From Sphingomonas faeni (GTDB lineage Bacteria > Pseudomonadota > Alphaproteobacteria > Sphingomonadales > Sphingomonadaceae): a DNA stretch of 64,000 nt. The notes beneath the pieces were generated by a model that saw only the letters and a program-made list of their open reading frames with translations, did not search any database and was not told the DNA's origin. The position numbers were made by a program, and so were the translations under genes. Below are positions 9,405 to 18,094 of the stretch, piece by piece (within the stretch, counting starts at the first letter, position 1; each line of letters begins with the position of its first letter). The stretch is taken from NCBI RefSeq assembly GCF_023195535.1, contig NZ_JALPNF010000009.1:54759-118758 (forward strand), in the 5' to 3' direction.

Positions 9405-9482
9405 ATCGGTCGCTGCCAACGCGCGCCGCGACATCGACTCCGGCTCGTCCTGAACAGGGGAATGACAGACCCCACCAACACT

Positions 9483-9579
9483 CCGTCACCCCGGACCCGT
9501 TCCGGGGCCCACCGTTCCGCGACCTCACTGCTCTCGATCGTGCGGAGGCGTGGATGCCGGAACCAGTCCGGCATGACGG
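9483..9579. repeat. Palindromic repeat, family B (GTTCCGG type)
   Basis: Arms cgtcaccccggacccgttcc and gtccggcatgacgg flank a middle part with the inverted words ccaccgttccgc and gcggaggcgtgg. The unit at 12371-12470 belongs to the same family but lies in the opposite orientation. The rest of the 9405-9652 gap shows no gene. Confidence 0.75.
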
Positions 9580-9652
9580 GGACCATGGGTCACGGCACAC
9601 GCGCAGGCCGAGGTTCACGGCACCGCACCCCCGCGTCACGCGTTACCCCCGC

Positions 9653-10657
9653 ATGGCAAAACTCGGCGACTGGCTCGAACCGCATCCGCACGGCATCCTC
9701 GTCAAGCCGATCGACGCCTGGATCGACCCCTCGATCCCGACCGCGAAGGCGCTCGTCACCCACGGCCATGCCGATCACGCACGCGGCGGTCATGAGGCGG
9801 TGTGGGCCACCCCCGAAACGCTCGCGATCATGGGCGCGCGCTACGGTCCGCAAGCCGGCAATCCGGTCGCATATGGCGAGACGATCCGGATGGGGGAGGT
9901 CGATATCGGCTTCGTCCCCGCCGGCCACGTGCTCGGCTCGGCGCAGATCGTGCTCGACTATCGCGGCGAGCGGATCGTCGTGTCGGGCGACTACAAGCGC
10001 CGCGCGGACCCGACCTGCACCCCGTTCGAACCCGTCAAATGCGACGTCTTCATCACCGAGGCGACCTTCGGCCTGCCGGTCTTCCGCCACCCCGATACCG
10101 GCGACGAGATCGACAAGCTGATCGCCGCGCTGCACGCCAACCCGGACCGCTGCGTCGTTGTCGGCGCCTACGCGCTCGGCAAGGCGCAGCGCGTGATCGC
10201 CGAACTGCGCGAGCGGGGGCACGCGGCGCCGATCTACATCCACGGCGCGCTGCAAAAGCTGTGCGACCTGTATGCCGAGCATGGCGTGCGGCTTGGCGAA
10301 CTCCTGCCCGTCGCGGATGCGAAGAAGGCGGACATGGCGGGGCATGTCGTGATGTGCCCGCCGGGTGCGCTCAACGATCGCTGGTCGCGGCGGCTGCCCG
10401 ATCCGATCACCGCGATGGCGAGCGGCTGGATGCGGGTGAGGGGTCGCGCGCGGCAGAAGAACGTCGAGCTCCCGTTGATCCTCAGCGACCATGCCGACTG
10501 GGACGAACTCACCACCACGCTGACCGAGATCGCCCCGCAGGAAGTATGGGTCACGCACGGCCGCGAGGATGCGCTGGTCCACTGGTGCATGACCCGCCAG
10601 ATCAAGGCGCGCGCGCTGGCGCTGGTCGGGTTCGAGGACGAGGACGAGGACGACTGA
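9653..10657 (+). CDS. Ligase-associated DNA damage response exonuclease (MBL-fold, CPSF-like)
   Basis: This 334-residue metallo-beta-lactamase-fold nuclease belongs to the TIGR04122 type. The metal-binding motif HGHADH is at residues 37-42. It is followed by GHVLGSAQIVLDY, VSGDYKRR (Asp metal ligand), ITEATFGLP and a C-terminal SDHADWDEL motif, the order seen in SNM1/CPSF-like nucleases. The C-terminal EVWVTHGREDAL segment completes the fold. Start ATG 9653 begins the conserved N-terminus MAKLGDWL; upstream in-frame codons come from a repeat. It is the exonuclease partner of the ligase, helicase and PdeM found elsewhere in the window. The protein ends in an acidic tail (EDEDEDD). Confidence 0.92.
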   Translation: MAKLGDWLEPHPHGILVKPIDAWIDPSIPTAKALVTHGHADHARGGHEAVWATPETLAIMGARYGPQAGNPVAYGETIRMGEVDIGFVPAGHVLGSAQIVLDYRGERIVVSGDYKRRADPTCTPFEPVKCDVFITEATFGLPVFRHPDTGDEIDKLIAALHANPDRCVVVGAYALGKAQRVIAELRERGHAAPIYIHGALQKLCDLYAEHGVRLGELLPVADAKKADMAGHVVMCPPGALNDRWSRRLPDPITAMASGWMRVRGRARQKNVELPLILSDHADWDELTTTLTEIAPQEVWVTHGREDALVHWCMTRQIKARALALVGFEDEDEDD

Positions 10658-10719
10658 GGCCTTGCGCTTTGTGGAGGCTGCGGCAGGATAGGACATTGCC
10701 CCTGTCGCAAGGATGATCC

Positions 10720-12360
10720 GTGGCCCGTTCGACCAAGTTCGCTGCTCTGCTGGTATTAGCACTCTCGACCACCGCCATCGCGCAGGATGCGCCGAAAAAG
10801 GACAAGTCCGAGACCAACGCGGAGCGGATGAAGGCCGAGGCCGAGGCGGATTACGCCAACGCGCCGGTCGCCGAACAGGAGGTCAAGTCGAAGGGCCGCG
10901 TCACCGTCGGCGGCAAGTCGCTCGGCTACACCGCGACCGTCGGCACGCTGACGCTGCGCGATACCGAGGGCAAGCCGACGGCCAGCCTGTTCTACACCGG
11001 CTATACGCTCGACGGGGTGAAGCCCGGCACCACGCGCCCGGTGACGTTCTTCTACAATGGCGGGCCGGGGTCGCCCAGTTTCTGGCTCCACATGGGCTCG
11101 TTCGCGCCGGTCCGCCTGCGCACCGCCAACCCCGAATACATCAAGCCCGCGCCGTACGACTTCGGTCCCAACCCCGACACGCTGCTCGACAAGACCGACA
11201 TGGTGTTCATCGACGCGGTCGGCACCGGCTATTCGCGGCCGCTCGGTGATACCAAGCCGTCCGCCTTCTACGGCGTCGACGAGGATGCCGACGCGTTCGC
11301 CAAGGGGATCCTGCGCTACGCCACCAAATACGGCCGCTGGAACAGTCCGAAGTTCCTGTTCGGCGAGAGCTATGGGACGACGCGCTCGGGGGCGCTCGCG
11401 TATCAGTTGCAGGATCGCGGGATGGCGCTGAATGGCGTCGTGCTGCTGTCGTCGATCATGAACTATGGGTATCGCCAGCCGGGGCTCGACCAGATCTACC
11501 TCAATTATCTGCCGAGCTATGCGGCGAGCGCCTGGTATCACAACCGCCTGCAGAACCGTCCCGCCGACGTTGCCACGACGGTCGCCGAGGCGCGCGCGTT
11601 CGCGACCGGGCCATACGCGGCGGCGCTGTCGAAGGGGCAGACGATCTCGGACGCAGAGCGCGACGCGGTCGCCACCCGGATGAGCCAGCTGATCGGCATC
11701 TCGCCCGACTTCATCAAGCGCGCCAATCTCCGCATCGACCTCGCGCGGTTCCAGAAGGAATTGTTGCGCGACCAGCGGCTGACGCTCGGCCGGTTTGATT
11801 CGCGCTACACCGGCGTCGATAGCGATGCGGCGGGCGAGCGGCCCGAGACCGACGCGTCTGACACCGCGATCGCCGGCGCGTTCATCGCGACGTTCAACGA
11901 TTACGTGACGCACACGCTCGGCTACAAGACCGAGATGCCCTACCGCCTCAGCGCGCGCGATGCGCCGGGCTGGACGTGGAACTGGAAGCACGATGCGCCG
12001 GGTCGTGGCGGCCAGTCGCAGAACAACCCGAATACCGCGGTCGACCTTGCCGCGGCGATGCGCGAGAATCCGTATCTGAACGTGCTGTCAATGAACGGCT
12101 ATTACGACATGGCGACGCCGTTCTTCGGGACCGAGAACGATCTGAACCACATGATGCTAGATCCGGCGCGGCAGCGGAACCTGGCGTTTCGCTACTATCC
12201 CGCGGGGCACATGACGTATCTCAATCCCGAGGCGCTGCACCAGATGAAGGCGGATCTGGCGTCCTGGTACGATCAGGCGGTCGGCGAGGCGCGGAGTGCG
12301 ACGCCACCGGGTGGGGCGAGCGTGTCGGGTGCGGAGGGTTCTGGGCAGGTGCCGAATTAA
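10720..12360 (+). CDS. Secreted serine carboxypeptidase, peptidase family S10
   Basis: The 546-residue protein has a signal peptide (ending STTAIAQ, about residue 22), then a charged spacer, then the S10 alpha/beta-hydrolase domain. The oxyanion region is FFYNGGPGSPSFW. The nucleophile is Ser217 in FGESYGTTR, the Asp is about 463 in NGYYDMATPF, and the His is about 497 in PAGHMTY, so the full catalytic triad is present. It should remove C-terminal residues from peptides in the periplasm. The GTG start at 10720 has an aagga site eight bases upstream. The last 30 residues are a low-complexity Gly/Ser/Ala tail. It is followed by a family B repeat. Confidence 0.92.
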   Translation: MARSTKFAALLVLALSTTAIAQDAPKKDKSETNAERMKAEAEADYANAPVAEQEVKSKGRVTVGGKSLGYTATVGTLTLRDTEGKPTASLFYTGYTLDGVKPGTTRPVTFFYNGGPGSPSFWLHMGSFAPVRLRTANPEYIKPAPYDFGPNPDTLLDKTDMVFIDAVGTGYSRPLGDTKPSAFYGVDEDADAFAKGILRYATKYGRWNSPKFLFGESYGTTRSGALAYQLQDRGMALNGVVLLSSIMNYGYRQPGLDQIYLNYLPSYAASAWYHNRLQNRPADVATTVAEARAFATGPYAAALSKGQTISDAERDAVATRMSQLIGISPDFIKRANLRIDLARFQKELLRDQRLTLGRFDSRYTGVDSDAAGERPETDASDTAIAGAFIATFNDYVTHTLGYKTEMPYRLSARDAPGWTWNWKHDAPGRGGQSQNNPNTAVDLAAAMRENPYLNVLSMNGYYDMATPFFGTENDLNHMMLDPARQRNLAFRYYPAGHMTYLNPEALHQMKADLASWYDQAVGEARSATPPGGASVSGAEGSGQVPN

Positions 12361-12370
12361 CCCAACACGC

Positions 12371-12470
12371 TCCGTCATGCCGGGCTCGTTCCGGCATCCA
12401 CCGTTCCGCACAATCGAGAGACGTGAGATCGCGGAACCGTGGACCCCGGAACAAGTCCGGGGTGACGGAG
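12371..12470. repeat. Palindromic repeat, family B
   Basis: The unit begins with ccgtcatgccgggctcgttc and ends with ccggaacaagtccggggtga, with inner words ccaccgttccgc and gcggaaccgtgg in inverted order. It lies in the convergent gap between the S10 peptidase and rpoN. Confidence 0.78.
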
Positions 12471-12509
12471 TGGTTGGCGCACGCGGTCATCCGCACCCAA
12501 GCCGACAGC

Positions 12510-14009
12510 CTACCGCACCCCTTCCAGCGCCTTCGCCCGCCGGCGCTGCACCGAACTTCCAATCCCCAGCGCCTCGCGGTATTTCGCCACCGTCCGCCGC
12601 GCGATGTCGAACCCCTTGCCGTTGAGCAACTCGACCAGCGTATCATCCGACAGGATTTTCGCGCCCTCGGTATCGATCAGCGCGCGGATCGCCGATTTCA
12701 CCGCCTGCGCCGACACCGCCTCGCCGCCGTCCGCCGACTGGATCGCGCTCGTGAAGAAGTATTTCAGCTCGTACAGCCCGCGCGCGCACGAGACGTATTT
12801 GTTGCTCGTCACGCGGCTGACGGTCGATTCGTGCATCTCGATCGCGTCCGCCACCTGGCGCAGCGTCAGGGGCCGCAAGTGCGCGACGCCCTTCAGGAAG
12901 AAGGCCTCCTGCTGCTTCACGATCTCGGTCGCGACCTTGATGATCGTCCGCTGGCGCTGGTCGAGCGCCTTGACCAGCCAGTTCGCACTGGCGAGGCAAT
13001 CGCTCAGCCACGCCTTCGACGCCTTGTCCTGCTGCCCGCCCGACAGCTCGGTATAATAACTCCGGTTGACCAGCACGCGCGGCAGGGTGGTGGCGTTGAT
13101 CTCGATCGCCCAGCCGGCTTTCGTCCGCGCGACGAAAAGGTCGGGCGTCACCGACTGCGAGGGTTCGCCGCCGTAGCGACAGCCGGGTTTCGGGTCATAG
13201 CCGCGCAGTTCGCGGATCATGTCCGCCATGTCCTCGTCGTCGACGTCGCACATCCGCTTCAGCCGCATCAGTTCGCCGCGTGCGAGCAGGTCGAGATTGT
13301 CGATCAGCCGCGCCATGCAGGGGTCGTAGCGATCCGCCTCCTTCGCCTGCAACGTCAGGCATTCGGCAAGATCGCGCGCGCCGACGCCGGTCGGATCGAA
13401 AGTCTGGATCGTCGCCAGCACGCCCTCGACGCGGACCAGCGGCACGCCGAGCCGGTTGGCGATGTCGAGCAGCGACACGGTGAGATAGCCCGCCTCGTCG
13501 ATCTGATCGATCAGGTGCGCGGCGATGAACGCGTCCTCGCGGGGGATTGCGGGCCCGGCTTGCGCGAGCAGGTGATCCGCGAGGCTGAGGCTGGTGTCGG
13601 CGAATGCGTCGAGATCGGGGCCGTCCTCGCCGCCAGCGCCGCCCGCGCTCGCGCCGGTCATCGACAGCGCGCCGTCCATCCCGCTGCCGCCGTCGGCGAC
13701 GCTGTCCTGCTGGTGGCTTTCGGTCGCGTAGTCGACGTCGAGCGTCGGTTCGTCGCCGCTACCCGTGCCCGAGACGAGTTCGTCGGCGGCGACGCGTTCG
13801 TCGCGGACTTCGGGGGTGGGTTCGCGGTCGGGGGCGTCGTTGTCCTCGGCGGCGCTGGCTTCGAGGAGCGGATTGCGCTCGACTTCCTCGGCGATGAACC
13901 CCTCGATCTCGAGGTTCGACAGCGCCAGCAGCTTGATCGCCTGCTGGAGCTGCGGGGTCATCACCAGCGACTGCGACTGGCGGATGTCCAGGCGAGGGGC
14001 GAGGCTCAT
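12510..14009 (-). CDS. rpoN: RNA polymerase sigma-54 factor RpoN
   Basis: Sigma-54 directs RNA polymerase to -24/-12 promoters and needs an AAA+ activator. The 499-residue protein has the Gln/Leu-rich activator-interaction region at the N-terminus (RQSQSLVMTPQLQQAIKLL), an acidic, low-complexity region II (about 60-120), a core-binding domain, the helix-turn-helix near residue 390 (VADAIEMHESTVSRVTSNKY), and the RpoN box ARRTVAKYRE near residue 475. The start ATG at 14009 begins the conserved MSLAPRLDIRQSQ. It lies downstream of lptB on the same strand with a family A repeat between them, an arrangement common in proteobacteria. Confidence 0.97.
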   Translation of the reverse strand: MSLAPRLDIRQSQSLVMTPQLQQAIKLLALSNLEIEGFIAEEVERNPLLEASAAEDNDAPDREPTPEVRDERVAADELVSGTGSGDEPTLDVDYATESHQQDSVADGGSGMDGALSMTGASAGGAGGEDGPDLDAFADTSLSLADHLLAQAGPAIPREDAFIAAHLIDQIDEAGYLTVSLLDIANRLGVPLVRVEGVLATIQTFDPTGVGARDLAECLTLQAKEADRYDPCMARLIDNLDLLARGELMRLKRMCDVDDEDMADMIRELRGYDPKPGCRYGGEPSQSVTPDLFVARTKAGWAIEINATTLPRVLVNRSYYTELSGGQQDKASKAWLSDCLASANWLVKALDQRQRTIIKVATEIVKQQEAFFLKGVAHLRPLTLRQVADAIEMHESTVSRVTSNKYVSCARGLYELKYFFTSAIQSADGGEAVSAQAVKSAIRALIDTEGAKILSDDTLVELLNGKGFDIARRTVAKYREALGIGSSVQRRRAKALEGVR

Positions 14010-14030
14010 GCCAGGCTACCCCAACAGATA

Positions 14031-14114
14031 CCGTCACCCCAGCTAAAGCTGGGGTCTCCCGCGGCTAGGGCGCGCGCTCTCACCGGGAGATCCCAGCTTT
14101 CGCTGGGATGACGG
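14031..14114. repeat. Palindromic repeat, family A
   Basis: Arms gtcaccccagctaaagctgg and the complement agcttttcgctggg-type sequence flank about 35 bases. It lies within the lptB-rpoN gap, where it could attenuate transcription between the two genes. Confidence 0.85.
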
Positions 14115-14152
14115 GGGGAGTGGGACTGTGGGCGGGGGAGGGCGGCATAAAC

Positions 14153-14935
14153 CTAAAGCGAGAAGCCTTCGCCGAGATACAACCGTCGCACGTTGGCATC
14201 CGCAACCAGTTCCGCGGGCGAACCCGAGAACAGCACCCGGCCATCATAGATGATGTACGCGCGGTCGACGATTTCCAGCGTCTCGCGGACGTTGTGGTCG
14301 GTGATCAGCACGCCGATGTCGCGGCGCTTGAGGTCCTTCACCAGATCGCGGATGTCGGCGATCGAGATCGGGTCGATGCCCGCGAACGGCTCGTCGAGCA
14401 GCATGATCGACGGATCCGCCGCCAGCGCGCGAGCGATTTCCGCACGCCGCCGCTCGCCGCCCGACAGCGCCATCGCCGGGGCGGCACGGAGCCGGGTCAG
14501 CCCGAACTCCTCCAGGAGCGTGTCGAGTTTCCGCTGGCGCGCCGCCTTGTCGGGCTCGGACAGCTCCAGCACGGTCAGAATGTTCTTCTCGATCGTCAGC
14601 CCGCGGAAGATCGACGTCTCCTGCGGCAGATAGCCGAGGCCCAGGATCGCACGCCGGTACATCGGTAGCTTCGTGATGTCCTCGCCGTCGAGCATGATGC
14701 GGCCCGAATCGGGCTTCACCAGGCCCATCACCGAATAGAAGCAGGTCGTCTTGCCCGCGCCGTTGGGCCCGAGCAGGCCGACCACTTCGCCGCGCCCGAC
14801 CGACACCGACACGTCGGTCAGCACGACGCGCTTGTCGTAGGACTTGGCGATCGAGACGACCTGGAGCCCGTTGCTCACCGGCGGCTCGGAAATCGGCTCT
14901 ACGTCCTTGATCGGGGGCAGCGTGGTGGCGTCCAT
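14153..14935 (-). CDS. lptB: LPS export ABC transporter ATP-binding protein LptB
   Basis: LptB is the cytoplasmic ATPase of the LptB2FG complex, which pulls lipopolysaccharide from the inner membrane into the Lpt bridge. The 260-residue protein shows Walker A GPNGAGKTTCF, Q-loop LPQETSIFRGLT, ABC signature LSGGERRR, Walker B IMLLDEPFAGIDP and the H-switch ITDHNVRETL. The N-terminus has a 20-residue variable extension before the ABC domain. A TTG at 14953 is in frame, but ATG 14935 is preferred. It is part of the rnd-lptC-lptA-lptB run on the minus strand; lptA ends about 130 bases upstream. Confidence 0.96.
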   Translation of the reverse strand: MDATTLPPIKDVEPISEPPVSNGLQVVSIAKSYDKRVVLTDVSVSVGRGEVVGLLGPNGAGKTTCFYSVMGLVKPDSGRIMLDGEDITKLPMYRRAILGLGYLPQETSIFRGLTIEKNILTVLELSEPDKAARQRKLDTLLEEFGLTRLRAAPAMALSGGERRRAEIARALAADPSIMLLDEPFAGIDPISIADIRDLVKDLKRRDIGVLITDHNVRETLEIVDRAYIIYDGRVLFSGSPAELVADANVRRLYLGEGFSL

Positions 14936-15063
14936 GGGATCAGGCCCTCGCAAAAGTCAGTCGCCGAACGCTCGGCGTGATGGTGTCGCCGAACCTCGGG
15001 GGTTTGGCAGGAAACATGCATGAGCGCGCCGCCGGAGGGAAGCCCCTGCGGTGCGCTCGCGCG

Positions 15064-15627
15064 TCAGTTGCGCTTGGGGACCGAGAAGGTGCCGGTCACG
15101 CGGCCGCCGGTCTGTGTGACCGTGCCACCGCTCGCGGCCGATCCTGCGGCGCTGCCCCCGGCGACCGACGATCCGTCGATCACCGAACGGCCGGTGTCGA
15201 GGTTCATCGTCAGGCGCCCGCCGTTCACGGTGTTGCCCGCCTGCGTCAGCGTGACCGCGCCGAGCATCGTGATGACGCGGCGGTTGAGATCGTAGATCGC
15301 GTACTGGCTGCGCGCCGTCTGGTCGGGACGCTTGACGATCACGCCGCCCGACGCGTCGAGACGCGAGACCTGCGGGTTTCCGCCGATCACCTGGCCGGTA
15401 TAGGCGACCGTCATTCGCGCCGAGTTCAGCGTCATCTCTGCCTGCTTGACCGCGACATTGCCCGACAGGATGGCGCGGTTCGCCTTGTCCTGAAGCTCGA
15501 TGTGATCCGCACCGAAATCGATCGGGGCGTTGGAATTGTGCGACTGCTGCGCGACCGCGGTCGTGGAGAGCAGGACGGCGGTTATCCCGATGAGGATCCG
15601 ACCGGCGAAGATAGGAGAAGCGCGCAT
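15064..15627 (-). CDS. lptA: Lipopolysaccharide transport periplasmic protein LptA
   Basis: LptA forms the periplasmic bridge that carries lipopolysaccharide to LptDE. The protein has 187 residues with a signal peptide (ending TTAVAQQ, about residue 28), then an OstA-like beta-jellyroll domain beginning PIDFGADHIELQDKANRAILSGNV, with the repeated pattern of the family. The C-terminal 35 residues are Gly/Ser/Thr-rich. It starts five bases after the lptC stop, so the two are co-transcribed and probably translationally coupled. Confidence 0.93.
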   Translation of the reverse strand: MRASPIFAGRILIGITAVLLSTTAVAQQSHNSNAPIDFGADHIELQDKANRAILSGNVAVKQAEMTLNSARMTVAYTGQVIGGNPQVSRLDASGGVIVKRPDQTARSQYAIYDLNRRVITMLGAVTLTQAGNTVNGGRLTMNLDTGRSVIDGSSVAGGSAAGSAASGGTVTQTGGRVTGTFSVPKRN

Positions 15628-15632
15628 GGCGG

Positions 15633-16289
15633 CTATTTCGGCCCTCTGGGGATGATCCGCAAGCGGGCATTGCCGTCAAGCGTAACAGTGCGCTCCTCGA
15701 GGTTGGCGCGCAGCTTGTTGGCGCTGAAGGTCCCCTGCTGGACGGTGCCGGTCGCAGCACCGCCGCTTTCGAGCGTGCGCGCCTTCATGTCGATCGTCGC
15801 GTTGGTGGTCTTCAGGTCGTAGCCGCCCGCCGCGGTGGCGTTGAGCGGGCCGAACAGCTGCACCTTCTCGGTGTCCATGTCGTAGCGGCCGGTGTTCGCC
15901 TTGATGTTGGCGGGGCCGTCGGTCAGCTGGATCTGTGCCGCGAGCTGGTTGAGCTGGACGATCGGCTCGGCCGAGCTCTTCTGGATCGCGGACTTCGCGT
16001 CGAGGGTGAAGGACTGGCCCTTGCTGTCCTCGCCGCGATAGCGTGCCGCCTGGATCTTCATCCGCTCCTGCGCGACGTCGACCTTGTTCTTGTCGAGCAG
16101 GAACGACACGTCGCCGCCCGCAGTCAGCGGCGCCATCACTAGGAACGCCGCCAGCACGCCGATCGCGGTCGGCAGCGCGACGCGCGCGATCGCCACGAAG
16201 CGATCGTGACTGCCACCGGGCGCGGCCCAATCCTGCCGTGCGGTGCGCGCACGGCGAGCAGTCGGGGAGGGCGCCGGTATCTGGGTCAT
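15633..16289 (-). CDS. lptC: LPS export ABC transporter periplasmic protein LptC
   Basis: LptC is the bitopic inner-membrane protein that passes lipopolysaccharide from LptB2FG to LptA. The 218-residue protein has a short basic cytoplasmic stretch, one transmembrane segment near residues 34-54 (ALPTAIGVLAAFLVMAPL) and a periplasmic OstA-like domain. The open frame continues upstream to 17030, but ATG 16289 overlaps the rnd stop by the four bases ATGA and begins the typical sphingomonad LptC. The ATGA overlap with rnd and the five-base gap to lptA show a tight operon. Confidence 0.9.
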   Translation of the reverse strand: MTQIPAPSPTARRARTARQDWAAPGGSHDRFVAIARVALPTAIGVLAAFLVMAPLTAGGDVSFLLDKNKVDVAQERMKIQAARYRGEDSKGQSFTLDAKSAIQKSSAEPIVQLNQLAAQIQLTDGPANIKANTGRYDMDTEKVQLFGPLNATAAGGYDLKTTNATIDMKARTLESGGAATGTVQQGTFSANKLRANLEERTVTLDGNARLRIIPRGPK

Positions 16290-16906
16290 GCGTGGGCGAA
16301 GATATCGATCTCGGGCCAGCCGGCAAGATCGAGCGCGGCGCGAGTCGGCAGGAAGTCGAAGCACGCCTGCGCGAGTTCCATCCGGCCCTCGCGAATCAGG
16401 CGCTTGTCGAGTTCGGTGCGTAGCCGGTGGAGAAAGCGCACGTCCGACGCCGCGTAATCCTTCTGCGCCTCGGACAGCTCGGGGCTGCCCCAGTCGGACG
16501 ATTGCTGCTGCTTCGAGATATCCTGGCCGAGCAGTTCGCGGACCAGCTCCTTCAGGCCGTGGCGATCGGTGTAGGTCCGCACCAGCCGCGACGCGATCTT
16601 GGTGCAATAGACCGGCGCGGCGACCACGCCGAGATAATGCTGGACCGCGGCGATATCGAATCGACCGAAATGATAGAGTTTCACGCGCGCCGGGTCGGCC
16701 AGCAACGCCTTCAAATTGGGCGAGTCGTAGCCCGCACCCGCGGCGAAGCGGACGAGATGCTCGTCCGGGCCGCCGTCCGACAGCTGGACCAGACACAGCC
16801 GGTCTCGCGGAGTGATGAGACCCATCGTCTCGGTATCGACGGCGATCGCGGCACCGGCCGCGAACAGATCGGCGGGAATGTCGCCTTCGTGGAGATGAAC
16901 TGTCAT
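16286..16906 (-). CDS. rnd: Ribonuclease D-type 3'-5' exonuclease
   Basis: This DEDD-family 3'-5' exoribonuclease has 206 residues. Exo I is VDTETMGL (Asp, Glu), Exo II is KLYHFGRFDIAAV, and Exo III is YAASDVRFLHRL, giving the DEDDy catalytic set. Only the exonuclease domain is present: no HRDC domain follows, so it is shorter than E. coli RNase D (about 375 residues) and matches the short alphaproteobacterial form. ATG 16906 is preferred over a TTG at 16942. Its stop overlaps the lptC start (ATGA), making it the first gene of the rnd-lptCAB run. Confidence 0.92.
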   Translation of the reverse strand: MTVHLHEGDIPADLFAAGAAIAVDTETMGLITPRDRLCLVQLSDGGPDEHLVRFAAGAGYDSPNLKALLADPARVKLYHFGRFDIAAVQHYLGVVAAPVYCTKIASRLVRTYTDRHGLKELVRELLGQDISKQQQSSDWGSPELSEAQKDYAASDVRFLHRLRTELDKRLIREGRMELAQACFDFLPTRAALDLAGWPEIDIFAHA

Positions 16907-17210
16907 GACGGTGGCCGTAGCGGTCCGCGGCGCAACGCTCAATGGCCCTATATTGGGCTGCGGCGTCGAATCGGGCGATAAGATGGCTTGCGTGCCGCCC
17001 TTGCGACGAGTCGTGGCTCGCGAGCGACACTTGCGTCAGTATCGATCCAAATCAGGCGTCTTCGGATCAGAATCTATTCGCGACGGCTTGTATTTTGCGC
17101 TAAGGGTCCCCTCAAGGCGCAAAAGGTTTCGCGCTGGAAAACCTGCGTTCGTCGTCCGGCACAAGGGTTTTGAGAAATTTGCGGGCGAACCGGGAAGACG
17201 AACAGAGCTT
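16907..17210 (+). promoter_or_regulatory. Long untranslated leader of the cold-shock gene with inverted repeat
   Basis: This 304-base gap separates the divergent rnd and cold-shock genes. It is locally less GC-rich than its neighbours. It contains an 8-base inverted repeat TTTTGCGC (17093-17100) and GCGCAAAA (17117-17124) around 16 bases, which could form a hairpin in the transcript or serve as an operator. A long structured 5' leader is typical of cold-shock genes, but the transcription start is not identified. Confidence 0.4.
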
Positions 17211-18074
17211 ATGGGTTTCGATAAAGGTGGCCGCGGGAACCGTGGCGGGCGTGGCCGCGATAAGCGCGACAGCTTCGGCGGCGGCGACAACGAGTTCGGC
17301 GGCGGCAGCAGCTTTGGTGGCGGCGATCGGTTCGGCGGCGGCGGCGGCAGCAGCTATGGCGGCGGCGGTGGCTCGAGCTACGGTGGCGGCGGTGGCAGCA
17401 GCTACGGCGGCGGCAGCAGCTTCGGTGGCGGCAGCGGCGGCGGCGGTGGTTACCGCGGCGGCGGCGGTGGCGGCGGCTTCTCGGGCGGTGGCGGCGGCGG
17501 CGGTGGTCGCGGCATGCCTCCCCAGGTGGTCGGCGAAGGCACCGGCGTCGTAAAGTTCTTCAACGCGCAGAAGGGCTTCGGCTTCGTCGTTCGCGATGAC
17601 GGCGGCGAGGACGTGTTCGTCCACATCAGCGCCGTCGAGCAGGCCGGTATGGTCGCACTCGCCGAGGGTCAGCCGCTCGGCTTCACGCTCGTCGACCGCG
17701 GTGGCCGTATTTCGGCAACCGACCTGAAGATCGACGGCGAGCCGATGGCCGTCACCGATCGCGGCCCGCCGCGTGACCGTGATGCCGGCCCGGGCGCGCC
17801 CCGTGGTGGCGATCGCGACCGTGACGGTGGTGCAGGTGGCGCACAGCGTCAGCTCACCGGCGAGAAGGCGACCGGTACGGTCAAGTTCTTCAACGCGATG
17901 AAGGGCTTCGGCTTCATCCAGCGCGACGACGGACAGCCTGACGCCTTCGTGCATATCTCGGCCGTCGAGCGCGCCGGCATGGCGACGCTGAACGAGGGCG
18001 ACAAGCTCGAGTTCGAGCTCGAGGTCGATCGCCGCGGCAAGTACGCAGCGGTGAACCTGAGCGCAGGCGGCTGA
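17211..18074 (+). CDS. Cold-shock protein with Gly-rich N-terminus and two cold-shock domains
   Basis: This 287-residue nucleic-acid-binding protein has three parts. Residues 1-102 are almost only Gly, Ser, Phe, Tyr and Arg, with SSYGGG and FGGG repeats. The first cold-shock domain spans about 110-173 with RNP1 KGFGFVV and RNP2 VFVHIS. A charged Arg/Asp/Gly linker covers about 178-215. The second domain spans about 220-284 with RNP1 KGFGFIQ and RNP2 AFVHIS. Double cold-shock domains are usual in alphaproteobacteria; the long FG/YG-rich arm is not and resembles phase-separating RNA-binding tails. The frame is open from 16905, but ATG 17211 begins the conserved MGFDKGGR form seen in sphingomonads. 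Confidence 0.92.
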   Translation: MGFDKGGRGNRGGRGRDKRDSFGGGDNEFGGGSSFGGGDRFGGGGGSSYGGGGGSSYGGGGGSSYGGGSSFGGGSGGGGGYRGGGGGGGFSGGGGGGGGRGMPPQVVGEGTGVVKFFNAQKGFGFVVRDDGGEDVFVHISAVEQAGMVALAEGQPLGFTLVDRGGRISATDLKIDGEPMAVTDRGPPRDRDAGPGAPRGGDRDRDGGAGGAQRQLTGEKATGTVKFFNAMKGFGFIQRDDGQPDAFVHISAVERAGMATLNEGDKLEFELEVDRRGKYAAVNLSAGG

Positions 18075-18094
18075 TCCAGCTGACTGATCCGACC

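Noticed and set aside
15633..17030. A 465-residue fusion of LptC with upstream sequence
   Set aside because: The extension is antisense-like frame of rnd. LptC starts at the ATGA overlap with rnd.
16905..17210. An N-terminal extension of the cold-shock protein by about 100 residues
   Set aside because: The frame is open, but the added sequence has no conservation or ribosome site, and the gene begins at 17211 with the typical MGFDKGGR start.
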